Positions 44,192-53,234 of a DNA stretch of 64,000 nucleotides are shown piece by piece. The stretch is from Methylobacter tundripaludum SV96. Its GTDB lineage: Bacteria; Pseudomonadota; Gammaproteobacteria; Methylococcales; Methylomonadaceae. Below the pieces are notes generated by a model that did no database searches, was not told the origin of the DNA, and saw nothing but the letters and a program-made list of their open reading frames with translations. Each line of letters opens with the position of its first letter. Positions within the stretch are counted from its first letter, which is position 1. Location: contig NZ_JH109152.1 in the NCBI RefSeq assembly GCF_000190755.2, forward strand, positions 1,156,167 to 1,220,166, given 5' to 3'. The translations under genes and the position numbers were made by a program.

Positions 44192-44282
44192 CGGGTCGTA
44201 GGCTGGGTTGAATGCAATGAAACCCAGCATTGGTCGACATCAGAAGCTGGGGTTCGCGTTGCTCTACCCAGCCTACGGCCCT
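44192..44282. repeat. Intergenic repeat, gtaggctgggtt type
   Basis: The arms cgtaggctgggt (44197-44208) and acccagcctacg (44266-44277) are perfect complements, and inner copies of aacccagc and gctggggtt lie between them. This is a common proteobacterial REP-like repeat. It follows the IS110 remnant. Confidence 0.75.
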
Positions 44283-44328
44283 GGCTACATATGATCCACC
44301 GTACAGCGTTTTTGTATGGCACCAAGTA

Positions 44329-45201
44329 TCATATGGGGGCAATTCTTACTCTATAGTAGCCAAGAGACATGAGCATGACTGGAAATATGGCTGCAAGAAA
44401 ATAGGCGATCAACATTTCACGAGAAAGCGCGTTATCTAACCAATACGCAATGCCCGAATGGTCACCTACTGATGAATTCCTTGCTGTGACTGATTCTTGA
44501 GTAGTGTTGCGCTTCTCTTGTGTTTTATCAATCTTGTTTACCAGTATCAAAATCCGAGCATTGTTAGCCTCGATGGCTTTCCGTCGCTCTGCCGTAGACT
44601 TAAGTTTAAGTAAGTCAGTATTGGACTTGTATAGCTCCTTGAGTTGTTCATTTTCTAATTTTGCGTCCTCTTGTAAATTTGTAATTCCGGTCGATTCGCT
44701 TTTAGAAGTGGCTTCATGGGAGTGCAGTTGAGCGGCTCTGTGGGTATCTGCAATTTGAAATACCACAGAGATAAATGGATACGATTGACAAATGCAGAAT
44801 AGTATTAAGACTGGAAGCGGGGATTTGTTCAGGGAGTTCAGACGCCAGAATTCAATCGAAAGAAATATACTAATAACCTCCAGTATCAACAGTAATGAGG
44901 GAACCGCGTACACTTGAGATACGTTTATTAACTCACTTGTTTTTCGAACAGCATCAGCGGTGGCAGAGTTCTGACTCAGAGCAATATTGGGTTTAGATAG
45001 CGTTTCCAGCGGCGGAATAATAGTTCTATAAAAATTGACTGTTGATGGCATAGCAGAGAATGTGTACGCCGCTGATGCACACAAGAGAAGAATTGTCGAT
45101 AGGATCTTACTAACATCGAAATTGATTATGCTCTGTAGAAATGAATATGCAGCATCAATGGATGATGGACTGAATGGATTGTTTTTTTCATCGGATGTCA
45201 C
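44329..45201 (-). CDS. Hypothetical membrane protein with a coiled-coil loop, 290 residues
   Basis: Membrane helices lie near the start (ILSTILLLCASAAYTFSAMP), in the middle (SLLLILEVISIFLSIEFW and LPVLILFCICQSYPFISVVF) and at the end (MLIAYFLAAIFPVMLMSLGY). Between the third and last lies a long charged helix (EDAKLENEQLKELYKSNTDL and on, residues about 180-240) that should form a coiled coil. I recognise no family. It has no operon partner and sits in a region of mobile-element debris, which suggests recent arrival. Confidence 0.6.
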   Translation of the reverse strand: MTSDEKNNPFSPSSIDAAYSFLQSIINFDVSKILSTILLLCASAAYTFSAMPSTVNFYRTIIPPLETLSKPNIALSQNSATADAVRKTSELINVSQVYAVPSLLLILEVISIFLSIEFWRLNSLNKSPLPVLILFCICQSYPFISVVFQIADTHRAAQLHSHEATSKSESTGITNLQEDAKLENEQLKELYKSNTDLLKLKSTAERRKAIEANNARILILVNKIDKTQEKRNTTQESVTARNSSVGDHSGIAYWLDNALSREMLIAYFLAAIFPVMLMSLGYYRVRIAPI

Positions 45202-45416
45202 AAATATCCCCTAAGGTTAATCAGATTGTTAGTAATGGAAGTCCTAAAGTGAAGTAGACACTTTTTCAGGCGTATATTAATTTTTTCAATCGCAGGCGCA
45301 TAACGCAACTCCTGCAATCCGTTAGACAAGATACTATAACTATTGAATGATTGATAGCGTCCCGTTTCGGCAACTCAAAAACACACCTACAAAACTCGCG
45401 AATCCCATGCGTATTC

Positions 45417-46334
45417 CTAACCCGGAATATTCATAACCCCCTCAGCCACCATAACCGCCGCACCACCAACCCGAATAGTCAACATACTCTCCCCCTTATG
45501 ATCCATCTCCAAATTCAACACACTACGCCGATTACTCTGCTCCCCCCGATCCACGGTAAATGTATAAGTCCCTTTCTGCATAAAATCAAACGAGCACAGA
45601 TACGAAGCAAACGCAGGCATAGCGCTACCGACCGGCGGATCGTCGTGAATGCCGATTCTTGGCCCCAGCAGACGGGCATTAAAATCGGCATCCGCATACG
45701 GCGTTTTCGGGGAAAACAGCAGGATTTCCTGGGCGGCGGTTTGCGGAGCAATCGATTGGCTCCAGGCCGCATAATTGAATTTTGCGTTTCTTACGCTTTC
45801 GTAGCGCCAAACCGGAACGATCAGATACGGAACGCCGCAAGACACCAGACGCATAGCGTATTTTTTATGGTCAAGTTCCGACGGCTGTATGGTCAAAAAA
45901 CTCGCCAACTCGTCATCGCTGGGCGTGAAGTAATCAATGACCGATGTCACTTTACGGGTGAACTGCACAAAACTGGGTTTGCCGTCTTCAGCAGAAATAT
46001 TGACGTTGACCGGGCCGGTATTTTGCTCGAAAACCATCGGCGTAACCACTGCATTCAACTGAATGTCGCCGCAACTTGCCAGCACAAAAGCGGTGGCGAT
46101 AATCGGATGTCCGGCAAAATCGACTTCGCCCAGCGGTGAAAAAATCCGCATCACGCGGTTGGTGATTTGTTTATCGGGATGAAATACAAACACCGTTTCC
46201 GATAGGTTCAACTCCCTGGCCACCAGCTGCATTTGCTCTTTGCTTAAGCCTTCGGCATTGGGGAAAACGGCTATTTGCGCGCCGCTGAAAATCTGTTTGG
46301 TAAATACATCGGCGATGTAATAGTTGTATTTCAT
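45417..46334 (-). CDS. PhzF-family isomerase
   Basis: This 305-residue protein has the PhzF signature: YYIADVFTKQIFSGAQIAVF at the start, then LNLSETVFVFHP (with the catalytic Glu) and EVDFAGHPIIATAFVLA. The family isomerises small metabolites, as in phenazine synthesis, but no phenazine genes are present. It overlaps nirD by 4 nt at its start, so it is co-transcribed with nirBD. A link to nitrogen metabolism is possible but unproven. Confidence 0.88.
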   Translation of the reverse strand: MKYNYYIADVFTKQIFSGAQIAVFPNAEGLSKEQMQLVARELNLSETVFVFHPDKQITNRVMRIFSPLGEVDFAGHPIIATAFVLASCGDIQLNAVVTPMVFEQNTGPVNVNISAEDGKPSFVQFTRKVTSVIDYFTPSDDELASFLTIQPSELDHKKYAMRLVSCGVPYLIVPVWRYESVRNAKFNYAAWSQSIAPQTAAQEILLFSPKTPYADADFNARLLGPRIGIHDDPPVGSAMPAFASYLCSFDFMQKGTYTFTVDRGEQSNRRSVLNLEMDHKGESMLTIRVGGAAVMVAEGVMNIPG

Positions 46335-46693
46335 AACGCTGGCTCTCCGTCATGCGGCAATGCTGAAAGGTTGACTTGAACGCTGCCGTTTTCAATGCGG
46401 ATCGCATAAACGGGGATTTTCACGGTTTCATCTTCCAGACAAACGCCGGTTTGCAGGTTAAAGTGTTGTTTGTATAAGGGCGAAGCGACCACCGGTTGCC
46501 CGCCAATATCGCCGATTAAGCCGCGCGACAGGACATTGGCGTTGCCGAACGGGTCGTAATTGCCAACCGCATAAACTTTTGCATCGGGCTCCGGCATCCA
46601 GAAAATCGCCACTTGCTCCCCTTCAACCAGTGCGCAAACCCCCGAATCAGGCTGCAAGTCATCAACACTGCAAACATCTATCCACTGAACCAT
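46331..46693 (-). CDS. nirD: Nitrite reductase small subunit
   Basis: This 120-residue protein has the Rieske-like fold of NirD (VDDLQPDSGVCALVEGEQVA, then AVGNYDPFGNANVLSRGLIG and VVASPLYKQHFNLQTGVCLE). It lacks the Cys-His ligand pairs of a true Rieske protein, as expected for NirD. It partners NirB in NADH-dependent nitrite reduction to ammonium in the cytoplasm. Its start overlaps the nirB stop. Confidence 0.93.
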   Translation of the reverse strand: MVQWIDVCSVDDLQPDSGVCALVEGEQVAIFWMPEPDAKVYAVGNYDPFGNANVLSRGLIGDIGGQPVVASPLYKQHFNLQTGVCLEDETVKIPVYAIRIENGSVQVNLSALPHDGEPAL

Positions 46694-49230
46694 TAGGCTA
46701 CCTCCACCAATTTAAAATGCTTGCGCTCGTTTTCATCGGCAGGACGAATCTGGCCGCGTTCTTCAACAAAGATGACATTATCATCGGACTGGTCGCTGTT
46801 GATGAAATGCCGGAAGCGTTTGAGCTTGGCTTCATCTTCAATCGCGGCTTTCCACTCGCATTGATAAGTATCGATCACATACTGCATTTGCTGCTCCAGT
46901 TGATCGCACAGTCCCAGCTTGTCTTCAAGCACTACCGATTTCAGGTAATCCAGACCGCCTTCCATGTTTTCCATCCACACCGAGGTGCGTTGCAGACGGT
47001 CGGCGGTGCGCACATAAAAACTCAAGAAGCGGTCGATGTATTTAATCAGGGTTTCCTTGTCCAAACCGGTGGCGAATAAATCCGCATGGCGCGGTTTCAT
47101 GCCGCCGTTTCCGCAGACATACAGGTTCCAGCCGTTTTCGGTGGCAATAATGCCGACATCTTTGCCCTGCGCTTCGGCGCATTCTCGGGTACAGCCGGAC
47201 ACCGCGAATTTGATTTTATGCGGTGAACGCAAGCCTTTGTAGCGGTTTTCCAATTCTATCGCCAGCCCCACGCTGTCATCGACGCCGTAACGACACCAGG
47301 TGCTGCCGACGCAGGATTTAACCGTACGTAAGGACTTTCCGTAAGCGTGCCCCGATTCAAAACCGGCATCGATCAATTCTTTCCAGATATGCGGCAATTG
47401 ATCGACCCGCGCGCCGAACATATCCACGCGCTGCCCGCCGGTGATTTTGGTATAGAGTTTGTATTTTTTACCGACCTGCCCTAACGCAATCAGCATGTCG
47501 GGGCTGATTTCGCCGCCGGTGATGCGCGGCACCACCGAATAAGTGCCGTCTTTTTGCATGTTGGCTAAAAAGGTGTCGTTGGTGTCCTGTAGCCCCAAAT
47601 GATCTTTTTCCAGGATATGCTCATTCCACTGCGAAGCCAAAATATTGCCGACAGTCGGCCTGCAAATTTCACAGCCTTTGCCCTTGCCGTGTTTATGCAG
47701 CAAATCGGCAAAGGTTTTGATTTGTTCGACCCGAATCAGGTTGTGGAGATCCTGCCGGGTATAGGCAAAATGCTCGCAAAGATCGGTATTGACTTCAAAT
47801 CCCTGTTTCGACAATTCCGAATCCAGAACCGATTTAAGCAACGCAGAACAGCCGCCGCAACCGGTCGCGGCTTTGGTTTCCGCTTTTAACGCGCCCATCG
47901 TCATGCAGCCGCCCTCAATCGCCGAGCAAATCGTGCCTTTGGTCACGTCGTAGCAGGAGCAGATTTGCGCCGAAGCCGGCAACGCATCCGGGCCCAAACC
48001 GACCGACTCGTCGGAGCGGTGCGGTAAAATCAGCGCATCGGGATTCTCCGGCAGTTCGATACCGTTCAGGCAATATTGCAATAAGGTTCCGTAACCCGAC
48101 GCATCGCCGACCAGCACCGCGCCCAGCAATTGTTTTTTATCCTGACTGACCACCAGGCGTTTATAAACTTCGCTTGCACCATTTTGGTAAGTGTAAACCA
48201 TCGCGCCTTGGGTTTTGGCATGAGCGTCACCGATACTGGCGACATCAACACCCATCAGTTTCAACTTGGTGCTCATATCCGCGCCGGTAAAGCTGGCGGC
48301 ATCGCCCGCCAAATCGGCCACCACCGTGCGCGCCATCGCATACCCCGGAGCGACCAATCCGTAAATCATGCCATTCCACAACGCGCACTCGCCAATCGCA
48401 TAAATGCTAGGATCGGAGGTGCGGCATTGGTTATCGATGACGATGCCGCCGCGCTGGCCGACTTCCAGCCCGGAAGCTCTGGCAAGATCGTCTCGCGGGC
48501 GAATCCCTGCCGAAAACAGCACGATGTCGGTTTCCAGCTCTTCGCCGTCGGCAAAACACATTTTATTAATGCATTGTTCGCCATCGGTAATGATGCTGGT
48601 GTTTTTGCCGGTATGCACGATGACGCCTAAATTCTCAATTTTCAGCCTTAACATCGCACCGCCCGCGTCATCGAGCTGCACCGCCATCAAGCGCGGAGCG
48701 AACTCGACCACATGGGTTTCCAAGCCTAGATCCATTAACGCCTTGGCCGCCTCCAAACCCAACAAGCCACCGCCGACGACGGTGCCGACCTTGCCTGTTT
48801 TGGCAGCGGCGGCAATGGCTTCAAGATCTTCAATCGTCCGATAAACCAGACATTGCGCGCGATCATGCCCGGGAACGGGCGGCACGAATGGATACGAACC
48901 TGTCGCCAAAACCAACTTGTCGTAAGCTATGGTCAAGCCTTTTGCCGAAGTGACGGTTTTGTCGGCTCTGTTAATCGTTGCGACTTTGTCGCCTAGATGA
49001 ATGGTAATGCCATGCTGTTCAAAAAAGCCGTCTTCGACTAAAGACAGTTCTTGCGCCGTTGTGCCGGTAAAAAATGCCGATAAATGCACCCGGTCATAGG
49101 CTGCTCTGGGTTCTTCGCAGAAAGTAATAATTTCATAGTGTTCTTTAATGGGGCTTTCAACCAGACTTGCCAAAAAAGACTGTCCGACCATGCCATTACC
49201 AATGACGACTAATGTTTGTTTGACGCTCAT
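46693..49230 (-). CDS. nirB: Nitrite reductase [NAD(P)H] large subunit
   Basis: ATG 49230 (MSVKQTLVVIGNGMVGQSFL) is chosen, with GAGG 7 nt upstream; the longer frame would extend past the sigma-54 promoter. The 845-residue protein has an FAD/NADH oxidoreductase part (VVIGNGMVG, GTVVGGGLLGLEAAKALMDL), a BFD-like [2Fe-2S] part (ICSCYDVTKG, TGCGGCSALL), and the siroheme/[4Fe-4S] reductase part (SCVGSTWCRYG, AVSGCTRECAEAQGKDVGI). It reduces nitrite to ammonium for assimilation. The operon nirB-nirD-phzF is driven by a sigma-54 promoter. Confidence 0.96.
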   Translation of the reverse strand: MSVKQTLVVIGNGMVGQSFLASLVESPIKEHYEIITFCEEPRAAYDRVHLSAFFTGTTAQELSLVEDGFFEQHGITIHLGDKVATINRADKTVTSAKGLTIAYDKLVLATGSYPFVPPVPGHDRAQCLVYRTIEDLEAIAAAAKTGKVGTVVGGGLLGLEAAKALMDLGLETHVVEFAPRLMAVQLDDAGGAMLRLKIENLGVIVHTGKNTSIITDGEQCINKMCFADGEELETDIVLFSAGIRPRDDLARASGLEVGQRGGIVIDNQCRTSDPSIYAIGECALWNGMIYGLVAPGYAMARTVVADLAGDAASFTGADMSTKLKLMGVDVASIGDAHAKTQGAMVYTYQNGASEVYKRLVVSQDKKQLLGAVLVGDASGYGTLLQYCLNGIELPENPDALILPHRSDESVGLGPDALPASAQICSCYDVTKGTICSAIEGGCMTMGALKAETKAATGCGGCSALLKSVLDSELSKQGFEVNTDLCEHFAYTRQDLHNLIRVEQIKTFADLLHKHGKGKGCEICRPTVGNILASQWNEHILEKDHLGLQDTNDTFLANMQKDGTYSVVPRITGGEISPDMLIALGQVGKKYKLYTKITGGQRVDMFGARVDQLPHIWKELIDAGFESGHAYGKSLRTVKSCVGSTWCRYGVDDSVGLAIELENRYKGLRSPHKIKFAVSGCTRECAEAQGKDVGIIATENGWNLYVCGNGGMKPRHADLFATGLDKETLIKYIDRFLSFYVRTADRLQRTSVWMENMEGGLDYLKSVVLEDKLGLCDQLEQQMQYVIDTYQCEWKAAIEDEAKLKRFRHFINSDQSDDNVIFVEERGQIRPADENERKHFKLVEVA

Positions 49231-49270
49231 ATACAACCTCGATAACGATGTTTCCTGTTTGGAGTTGTAG

Positions 49271-49286
49271 AGCAATGCCTGTGCCA
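49271..49286 (-). promoter_or_regulatory. Sigma-54 promoter of nirBD
   Basis: On the minus strand TGGCAC (49281-49286), five nt, then TTGCT (49271-49275), the -24/-12 consensus. The predicted start is about 30 nt before the nirB ATG. A GCACC...GGCTC element (about 49350-49375) could be a weak NtrC site. Confidence 0.78.
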
Positions 49287-49570
49287 CAATAAACAAGCCA
49301 GTGATTTTAATTACTTATTGAACCATCAGCCTGAAAAATAAAGTACTGCAATGAGCCAAGATGGTGCGTGTAAACAAGTAACGCTCATTATAAGTGCAAC
49401 AACAATTACATTTTCATTGCCGCAGGCGCGTTTACTAGCGACCCGACACGCCTCCGCATTATTCGGCACAACTATAGAAATCAATGGGACTTTATTTATT
49501 GGGCTGGCGACTTAGGCGATTAATACAATCACCGTCAATAAATGGCGTAGTTTGTGCTAATCGTTTGAGA

Positions 49571-50146
49571 ATGAACACCTTAAATATATTACTTATTGAA
49601 GATGAAACGACAGATCAGTTATTAGAAAAGACACTGATTGCTAAAGGCTATTCAGTCACCAACACGGTACCCTCTGAAACAAACATTCCATCCTTAGCGA
49701 TGACCAACAAAACCGACCTTGTTATTTTTAATATCGACAGTCCCAAAAAGTATTTTCCGCACATCCATTACCTCAACCGGAACCAGCCCCTCCCCATCAT
49801 TATCTTTGCAGCTGACGATACCTCCGACACCATCAAGCAAATCGTTAAGGCCGGAGTCAGCGCTTATGTTGTCAACGGTTTGGAAACCAGCCGCATTAAC
49901 AGCATTATCAATATCGCCGTGGCGAGATTTAAGGAACAACAACGGCTTACCAATGAGTTGGAAAAAACGAAATCCAGGCTTGAAGAAAGGAAACTGATCG
50001 ACCGGGCAAAAGGCATCTTAATCAAAACCCGCGGCTTTACCGAAGACGATGCTTATCACACCCTGAGAAAACTGGCGATGGATCGCAATATAGCGATCGG
50101 CGAAATGGCGAAAAACATTATCGCCATGGCTGAACTGCTTAAGTAG
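49571..50146 (+). CDS. ANTAR-domain antiterminator with receiver-like domain (NasT type)
   Basis: ATG 49571 (MNTLNILLIEDETTDQLLEK) is chosen; the frame upstream lacks family similarity. The 191-residue protein has a receiver-like domain with the acidic pair (EDE) and an Asp in IFNIDSPKK, but the usual Lys near the end reads AYVVNG. A coiled-coil linker follows. The C-terminal ANTAR domain is RKLIDRAKGILIKTRGFTED and AYHTLRKLAMDRNIAIGEMA. ANTAR proteins bind RNA hairpins with hexaloops and prevent termination. The gene is divergent from nirBD, which fits a nitrate/nitrite regulator. No NasS sensor gene is next to it. Its C-terminus is copied as a relic at 57978. Confidence 0.87.
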   Translation: MNTLNILLIEDETTDQLLEKTLIAKGYSVTNTVPSETNIPSLAMTNKTDLVIFNIDSPKKYFPHIHYLNRNQPLPIIIFAADDTSDTIKQIVKAGVSAYVVNGLETSRINSIINIAVARFKEQQRLTNELEKTKSRLEERKLIDRAKGILIKTRGFTEDDAYHTLRKLAMDRNIAIGEMAKNIIAMAELLK

Positions 50147-50152
50147 CCGGCA

Positions 50153-50192
50153 TCAAAAATACCACGAAGCCGGATAAAACTTCGTGGTAAAA
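50153..50192. terminator. Bidirectional terminator between the ANTAR and porin genes
   Basis: Perfect 10-bp stem taccacgaag/cttcgtggta with A and T runs at the edges; it separates two convergent genes. Confidence 0.65.
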
Positions 50193-50196
50193 CGCC

Positions 50197-51522
50197 TTAG
50201 CTATCGAATAAACCAAACGTCATTGGCAGCCTGAAATTAAGCGTAACGTCTTGCGAATCTGTCGTAGTGCCGATGCCTAAAGATAAATTGAAGGTAGTTC
50301 GTTTGGAATATTTGAAGGAATAGCCAACTAAAAGCTGCCCTATATCCAGCGTACTTCCCGGAATCGTTCTTCCATCAATTTGAGAATCTAAAACATGCTT
50401 GTGCGAGTACCCTAAACTGTACGATGACCGTTCATTAATGCCGAACCCCATACCAAAACTTAATCCTAGCGTATCACCCGGATCAATCTTCCCGAAGTTC
50501 GTACTGGTTTCGGCATTATAACTGTAGCTAAGATTGCCGAAAAAAACCGCTGGATCGGTTGGATAAAGCGCTGTAACACTGGGCTGAAAACTGTAGTATC
50601 CGGCACCCGTCGGCAATTCGGTTGGAAATGTTGCTCCGGGAACGCCTTGAGCTTGTACAGACACAACGTCGAAAGGGCTTTTTCCTGTGGGTGCCGTTGC
50701 AACGATATTGCCGACAAAAATCGGCCAACCGCCGGCTCCACTGTTAAGCTGATAACGACTGGCAAATTCAAGGTCGCCAATGCCGCTTCCGGTTGCATTA
50801 AAGGTTTCATCAACGCCCGCACCAATACTGACCGGTCGTGAGCGTTGAGTATCATCACGATAGACGTAAGGAACCCTGAACTCCACCTCCAGCCTATCCG
50901 TTATGCCGTAACGGGCTCCCAGAGCGCCGATAAAACTGTGTCGTTTAACTGAGCGAAGATCGATAAGGCCGATAGCAATAGCGGGAAGAAAGGTAAATGC
51001 ATCAAGAAACACCCGGTCATTACTGGTGTAAGCGTAATACATCGACGGTTCGACAACAATTTTCCCTTTTCTGGTTAACACGCCGCCTACGGTTTCGCTT
51101 AATCTGGGTATTTCGGGCGGCCTTGGTTTTTCCGTTGCTCCGGGAGGCGCTTGACCGACAGGCTTGGACGGAAGTTTATTAGGCGATATTGACGGCTCAT
51201 TATTATCTTTTGCCGCAACGATTTGAGGCTTGTTTGCTGCCTGCTGAACCGGTGCCGCTTTATTCTCTACGGCTTGATTGGTCAAGGCATCAAGACGCAA
51301 CTTAAGTTGCTCCAGTTCTTTGCCTTGCTCGGCAATGATCTGCCGTTGTATTTGGAATTCTTTTTGCTGTTCGGCAATTAATTTCTTGTATTGCGCCGCA
51401 GAATTATTTTGCTTAGCTGTTTCTGCATAACTCCTGTTTACAAAAAAAACACAACAGATAAAGATACCCCCCTTAATAGCCAAAAATAGAGGAAATTTTC
51501 CGCTCCTAAATTTCATCTTCAT
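50197..51522 (-). CDS. FapF-like outer-membrane porin with coiled-coil N-terminus
   Basis: This 441-residue protein has a signal peptide ending near VNRSYAE, a coiled coil (QYKKLIAEQQKEFQIQRQII and on to about residue 85), a Pro-rich linker, then a beta-barrel part that starts VGGVLTRKGKIVVEPSMYYA and ends with RTTFNLSLGIGTTTDSQDVT and a terminal Phe-Asp-Ser. This is the layout of FapF, which exports amyloid subunits through the outer membrane in Pseudomonas. The barrel also resembles MetA-pathway phenol-degradation porins, so the family call rests on the layout and on the neighbours. It is the last gene of the operon. Confidence 0.62.
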   Translation of the reverse strand: MKMKFRSGKFPLFLAIKGGIFICCVFFVNRSYAETAKQNNSAAQYKKLIAEQQKEFQIQRQIIAEQGKELEQLKLRLDALTNQAVENKAAPVQQAANKPQIVAAKDNNEPSISPNKLPSKPVGQAPPGATEKPRPPEIPRLSETVGGVLTRKGKIVVEPSMYYAYTSNDRVFLDAFTFLPAIAIGLIDLRSVKRHSFIGALGARYGITDRLEVEFRVPYVYRDDTQRSRPVSIGAGVDETFNATGSGIGDLEFASRYQLNSGAGGWPIFVGNIVATAPTGKSPFDVVSVQAQGVPGATFPTELPTGAGYYSFQPSVTALYPTDPAVFFGNLSYSYNAETSTNFGKIDPGDTLGLSFGMGFGINERSSYSLGYSHKHVLDSQIDGRTIPGSTLDIGQLLVGYSFKYSKRTTFNLSLGIGTTTDSQDVTLNFRLPMTFGLFDS

Positions 51523-52013
51523 ATTATTATTTCCATTTTTTAGGTATTAGATTAGCAGCAATTAAATTCCCTACGTTGTCATTTAGAATTGAATTTAGCT
51601 GTAGCAATTAATAAGCATAACGGACTTATTAATTGTTTTTTAAACATCAATTTTAGTATTTATTACTTGGACTTTTATAGATAAATAAAAGCTCCGGAAA
51701 AAGATAAGCGCGGATAAACAAGCCATCCCGTTAACTTTATAAATTATTAAGCCCATCAGGACAATTAGTATGAATACGTAGCAGATAGGTTATTAATTGG
51801 GTGAATGATGGCATTTTCTACATCATTACTCCATACACAGCGGTACCCATCAGTTCCATAAAAACCGGAACGCAGGTTGGTTGTAAGGCTATACGTTTTA
51901 AGATGCTCGTTTTAAGATGCTCGTTTTAGTCCAAAACGACTCAGCGACTATCGGGATTTATTTAACACCGCTACAGAGTGGATAATGATCGACCACGACA
52001 CCCTTTAATTGGA
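51523..52013. other. Intergenic region inside the Fap-like locus
   Basis: About 490 nt of AT-rich sequence with no gene. A 14-nt tandem repeat (cgttttaagatgct) occurs at about 51893-51928. The gap may hold a separate promoter for the porin gene. Confidence 0.55.
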
Positions 52014-52496
52014 TTAATGCACATTGGGCATAATCAGGTTATTAAAGACCGCACCGTTATTATTCAAATCCAAACCTTTTAAGTTACTAACCGCTATATT
52101 AATATCGGTAACAGTTCTAATAACCTGGTTGTCAACGTTATTCTGAATAACCGAACCCAACCCCGTCATTGCCAACTCCGGAGCTTGATTCAGGGTTCCG
52201 TTCTGAAACAGTGATGCATTCTCCGGTAATTGAAAAAATGAGGAAGAAACTACCGAACCGTTCAACGAAGTGATTCTATCCAAACTAAAATCGATGTTCG
52301 TTCCGTTTGGCAGCGCAAACCCGCCTCTTAGTTGATCCAACTCACTGTCGGACGCACGATCCCAATTATCAAACCGTTGAGCGGCAATGCTTGACATCTC
52401 ATCCGCTGATACCTGACAGGCGAAACCGCCCAAAACCGCTATCCAGAGTGCAACCTTCATGAGTTTTCGGTAGACGTTAAATTTATATGTTTTCAT
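52014..52496 (-). CDS. Secreted FapE-like subunit candidate with a double-Gly motif
   Basis: ATG 52496 (MKTYKFNVYRKLMKVALWIA) has GGAG 8 nt upstream. A signal peptide is followed by ASDSELDQLRGGFALPNGTN. This matches the form of double-glycine processing sites (ELD-x-L-x-GG), and the region is followed by DFSLDRITSLNG. The end has TGLGSVIQNNVDNQVIRTVT, like the other secreted proteins of this locus. A C39-like protease is encoded 18 nt upstream. It may be a matrix subunit or the protease's substrate. Both roles are inferred. Confidence 0.6.
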   Translation of the reverse strand: MKTYKFNVYRKLMKVALWIAVLGGFACQVSADEMSSIAAQRFDNWDRASDSELDQLRGGFALPNGTNIDFSLDRITSLNGSVVSSSFFQLPENASLFQNGTLNQAPELAMTGLGSVIQNNVDNQVIRTVTDINIAVSNLKGLDLNNNGAVFNNLIMPNVH

Positions 52497-52514
52497 CTTA
52501 AACACTCCGCTTAA

Positions 52515-53207
52515 TTAAAAATCCCAACGTCCGGGTTGCAACATATTGAATGCCCCTAAACTGGCTCGATCGGCGGCGGAACCCAGCGGCGCCTTGACCC
52601 GAAGCGCCCACTCTTGCTGATCCTGAAAATGCCCTGCCGCGACATCCTGTTTATCATGGATTAAAAATAAAATACGGTTCCCCCACATTTCTTCAAACTC
52701 ATCGCGGGGTATTACCTTTATGCCTACAGCGGGATCTCCCACCAGAACTTCCTGGTCACTAACGCCTTTAATAATAACGAAATGCAAGTAACCGTTATTA
52801 TTGATAATGGTGATTGCCGGAACATTGGCTGTAACCAATTGATCCAATTTGATCTTGAAACCATCGGAGCGGTAGCCGTGCCTTTCCAGATAAAGTTTTA
52901 TATCCAGTAACGAAAAACCCTGTTTTTGAATCTTCTGCCGATCACCGTTTTGATACATATCAACAAATACGCTTTGCTCGTCTACCGCATCGTCATAATG
53001 GTAGGTCAGCAAGCTGGCCAAAGTGGCCGAACCGCAACTGAAGTCGTACTGTTGCTTGTATACGGTCTTGAATCGCCGTTCTAAAAAACTGGTCACGGGA
53101 ACGTCATAGTTTCCGGCGCCCGCAACGCCATTAAAATTAATATCGCCCGCATTGCTACACAATGTGGGTAGCATGAGAAGAACACATTTAACAAAAAATC
53201 GCATCAT
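52515..53207 (-). CDS. Periplasmic C39-like peptidase (FapD-like)
   Basis: This 230-residue protein has a signal peptide (MMRFFVKCVLLMLPTLCSNA). The C39 core follows: the catalytic Cys in QQYDFSCGSATLASLLTYHY, the His in NNGYLHFVIIKGVSDQEVLV and the Asp in VLVGDPAVG. C39 enzymes cleave after Gly-Gly in secreted peptides, usually inside ABC exporters, but this one is free and periplasmic, like FapD of the Pseudomonas amyloid system. It lies between two genes for secreted proteins. Confidence 0.8.
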   Translation of the reverse strand: MMRFFVKCVLLMLPTLCSNAGDINFNGVAGAGNYDVPVTSFLERRFKTVYKQQYDFSCGSATLASLLTYHYDDAVDEQSVFVDMYQNGDRQKIQKQGFSLLDIKLYLERHGYRSDGFKIKLDQLVTANVPAITIINNNGYLHFVIIKGVSDQEVLVGDPAVGIKVIPRDEFEEMWGNRILFLIHDKQDVAAGHFQDQQEWALRVKAPLGSAADRASLGAFNMLQPGRWDF

Positions 53208-53234
53208 GTCGCACTTCCACTAAATAAAAATTTA

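Noticed and set aside
45417-46334. A phenazine biosynthesis cluster
   Set aside because: Only a PhzF-family isomerase is present, co-transcribed with nirBD; no other phz genes occur.
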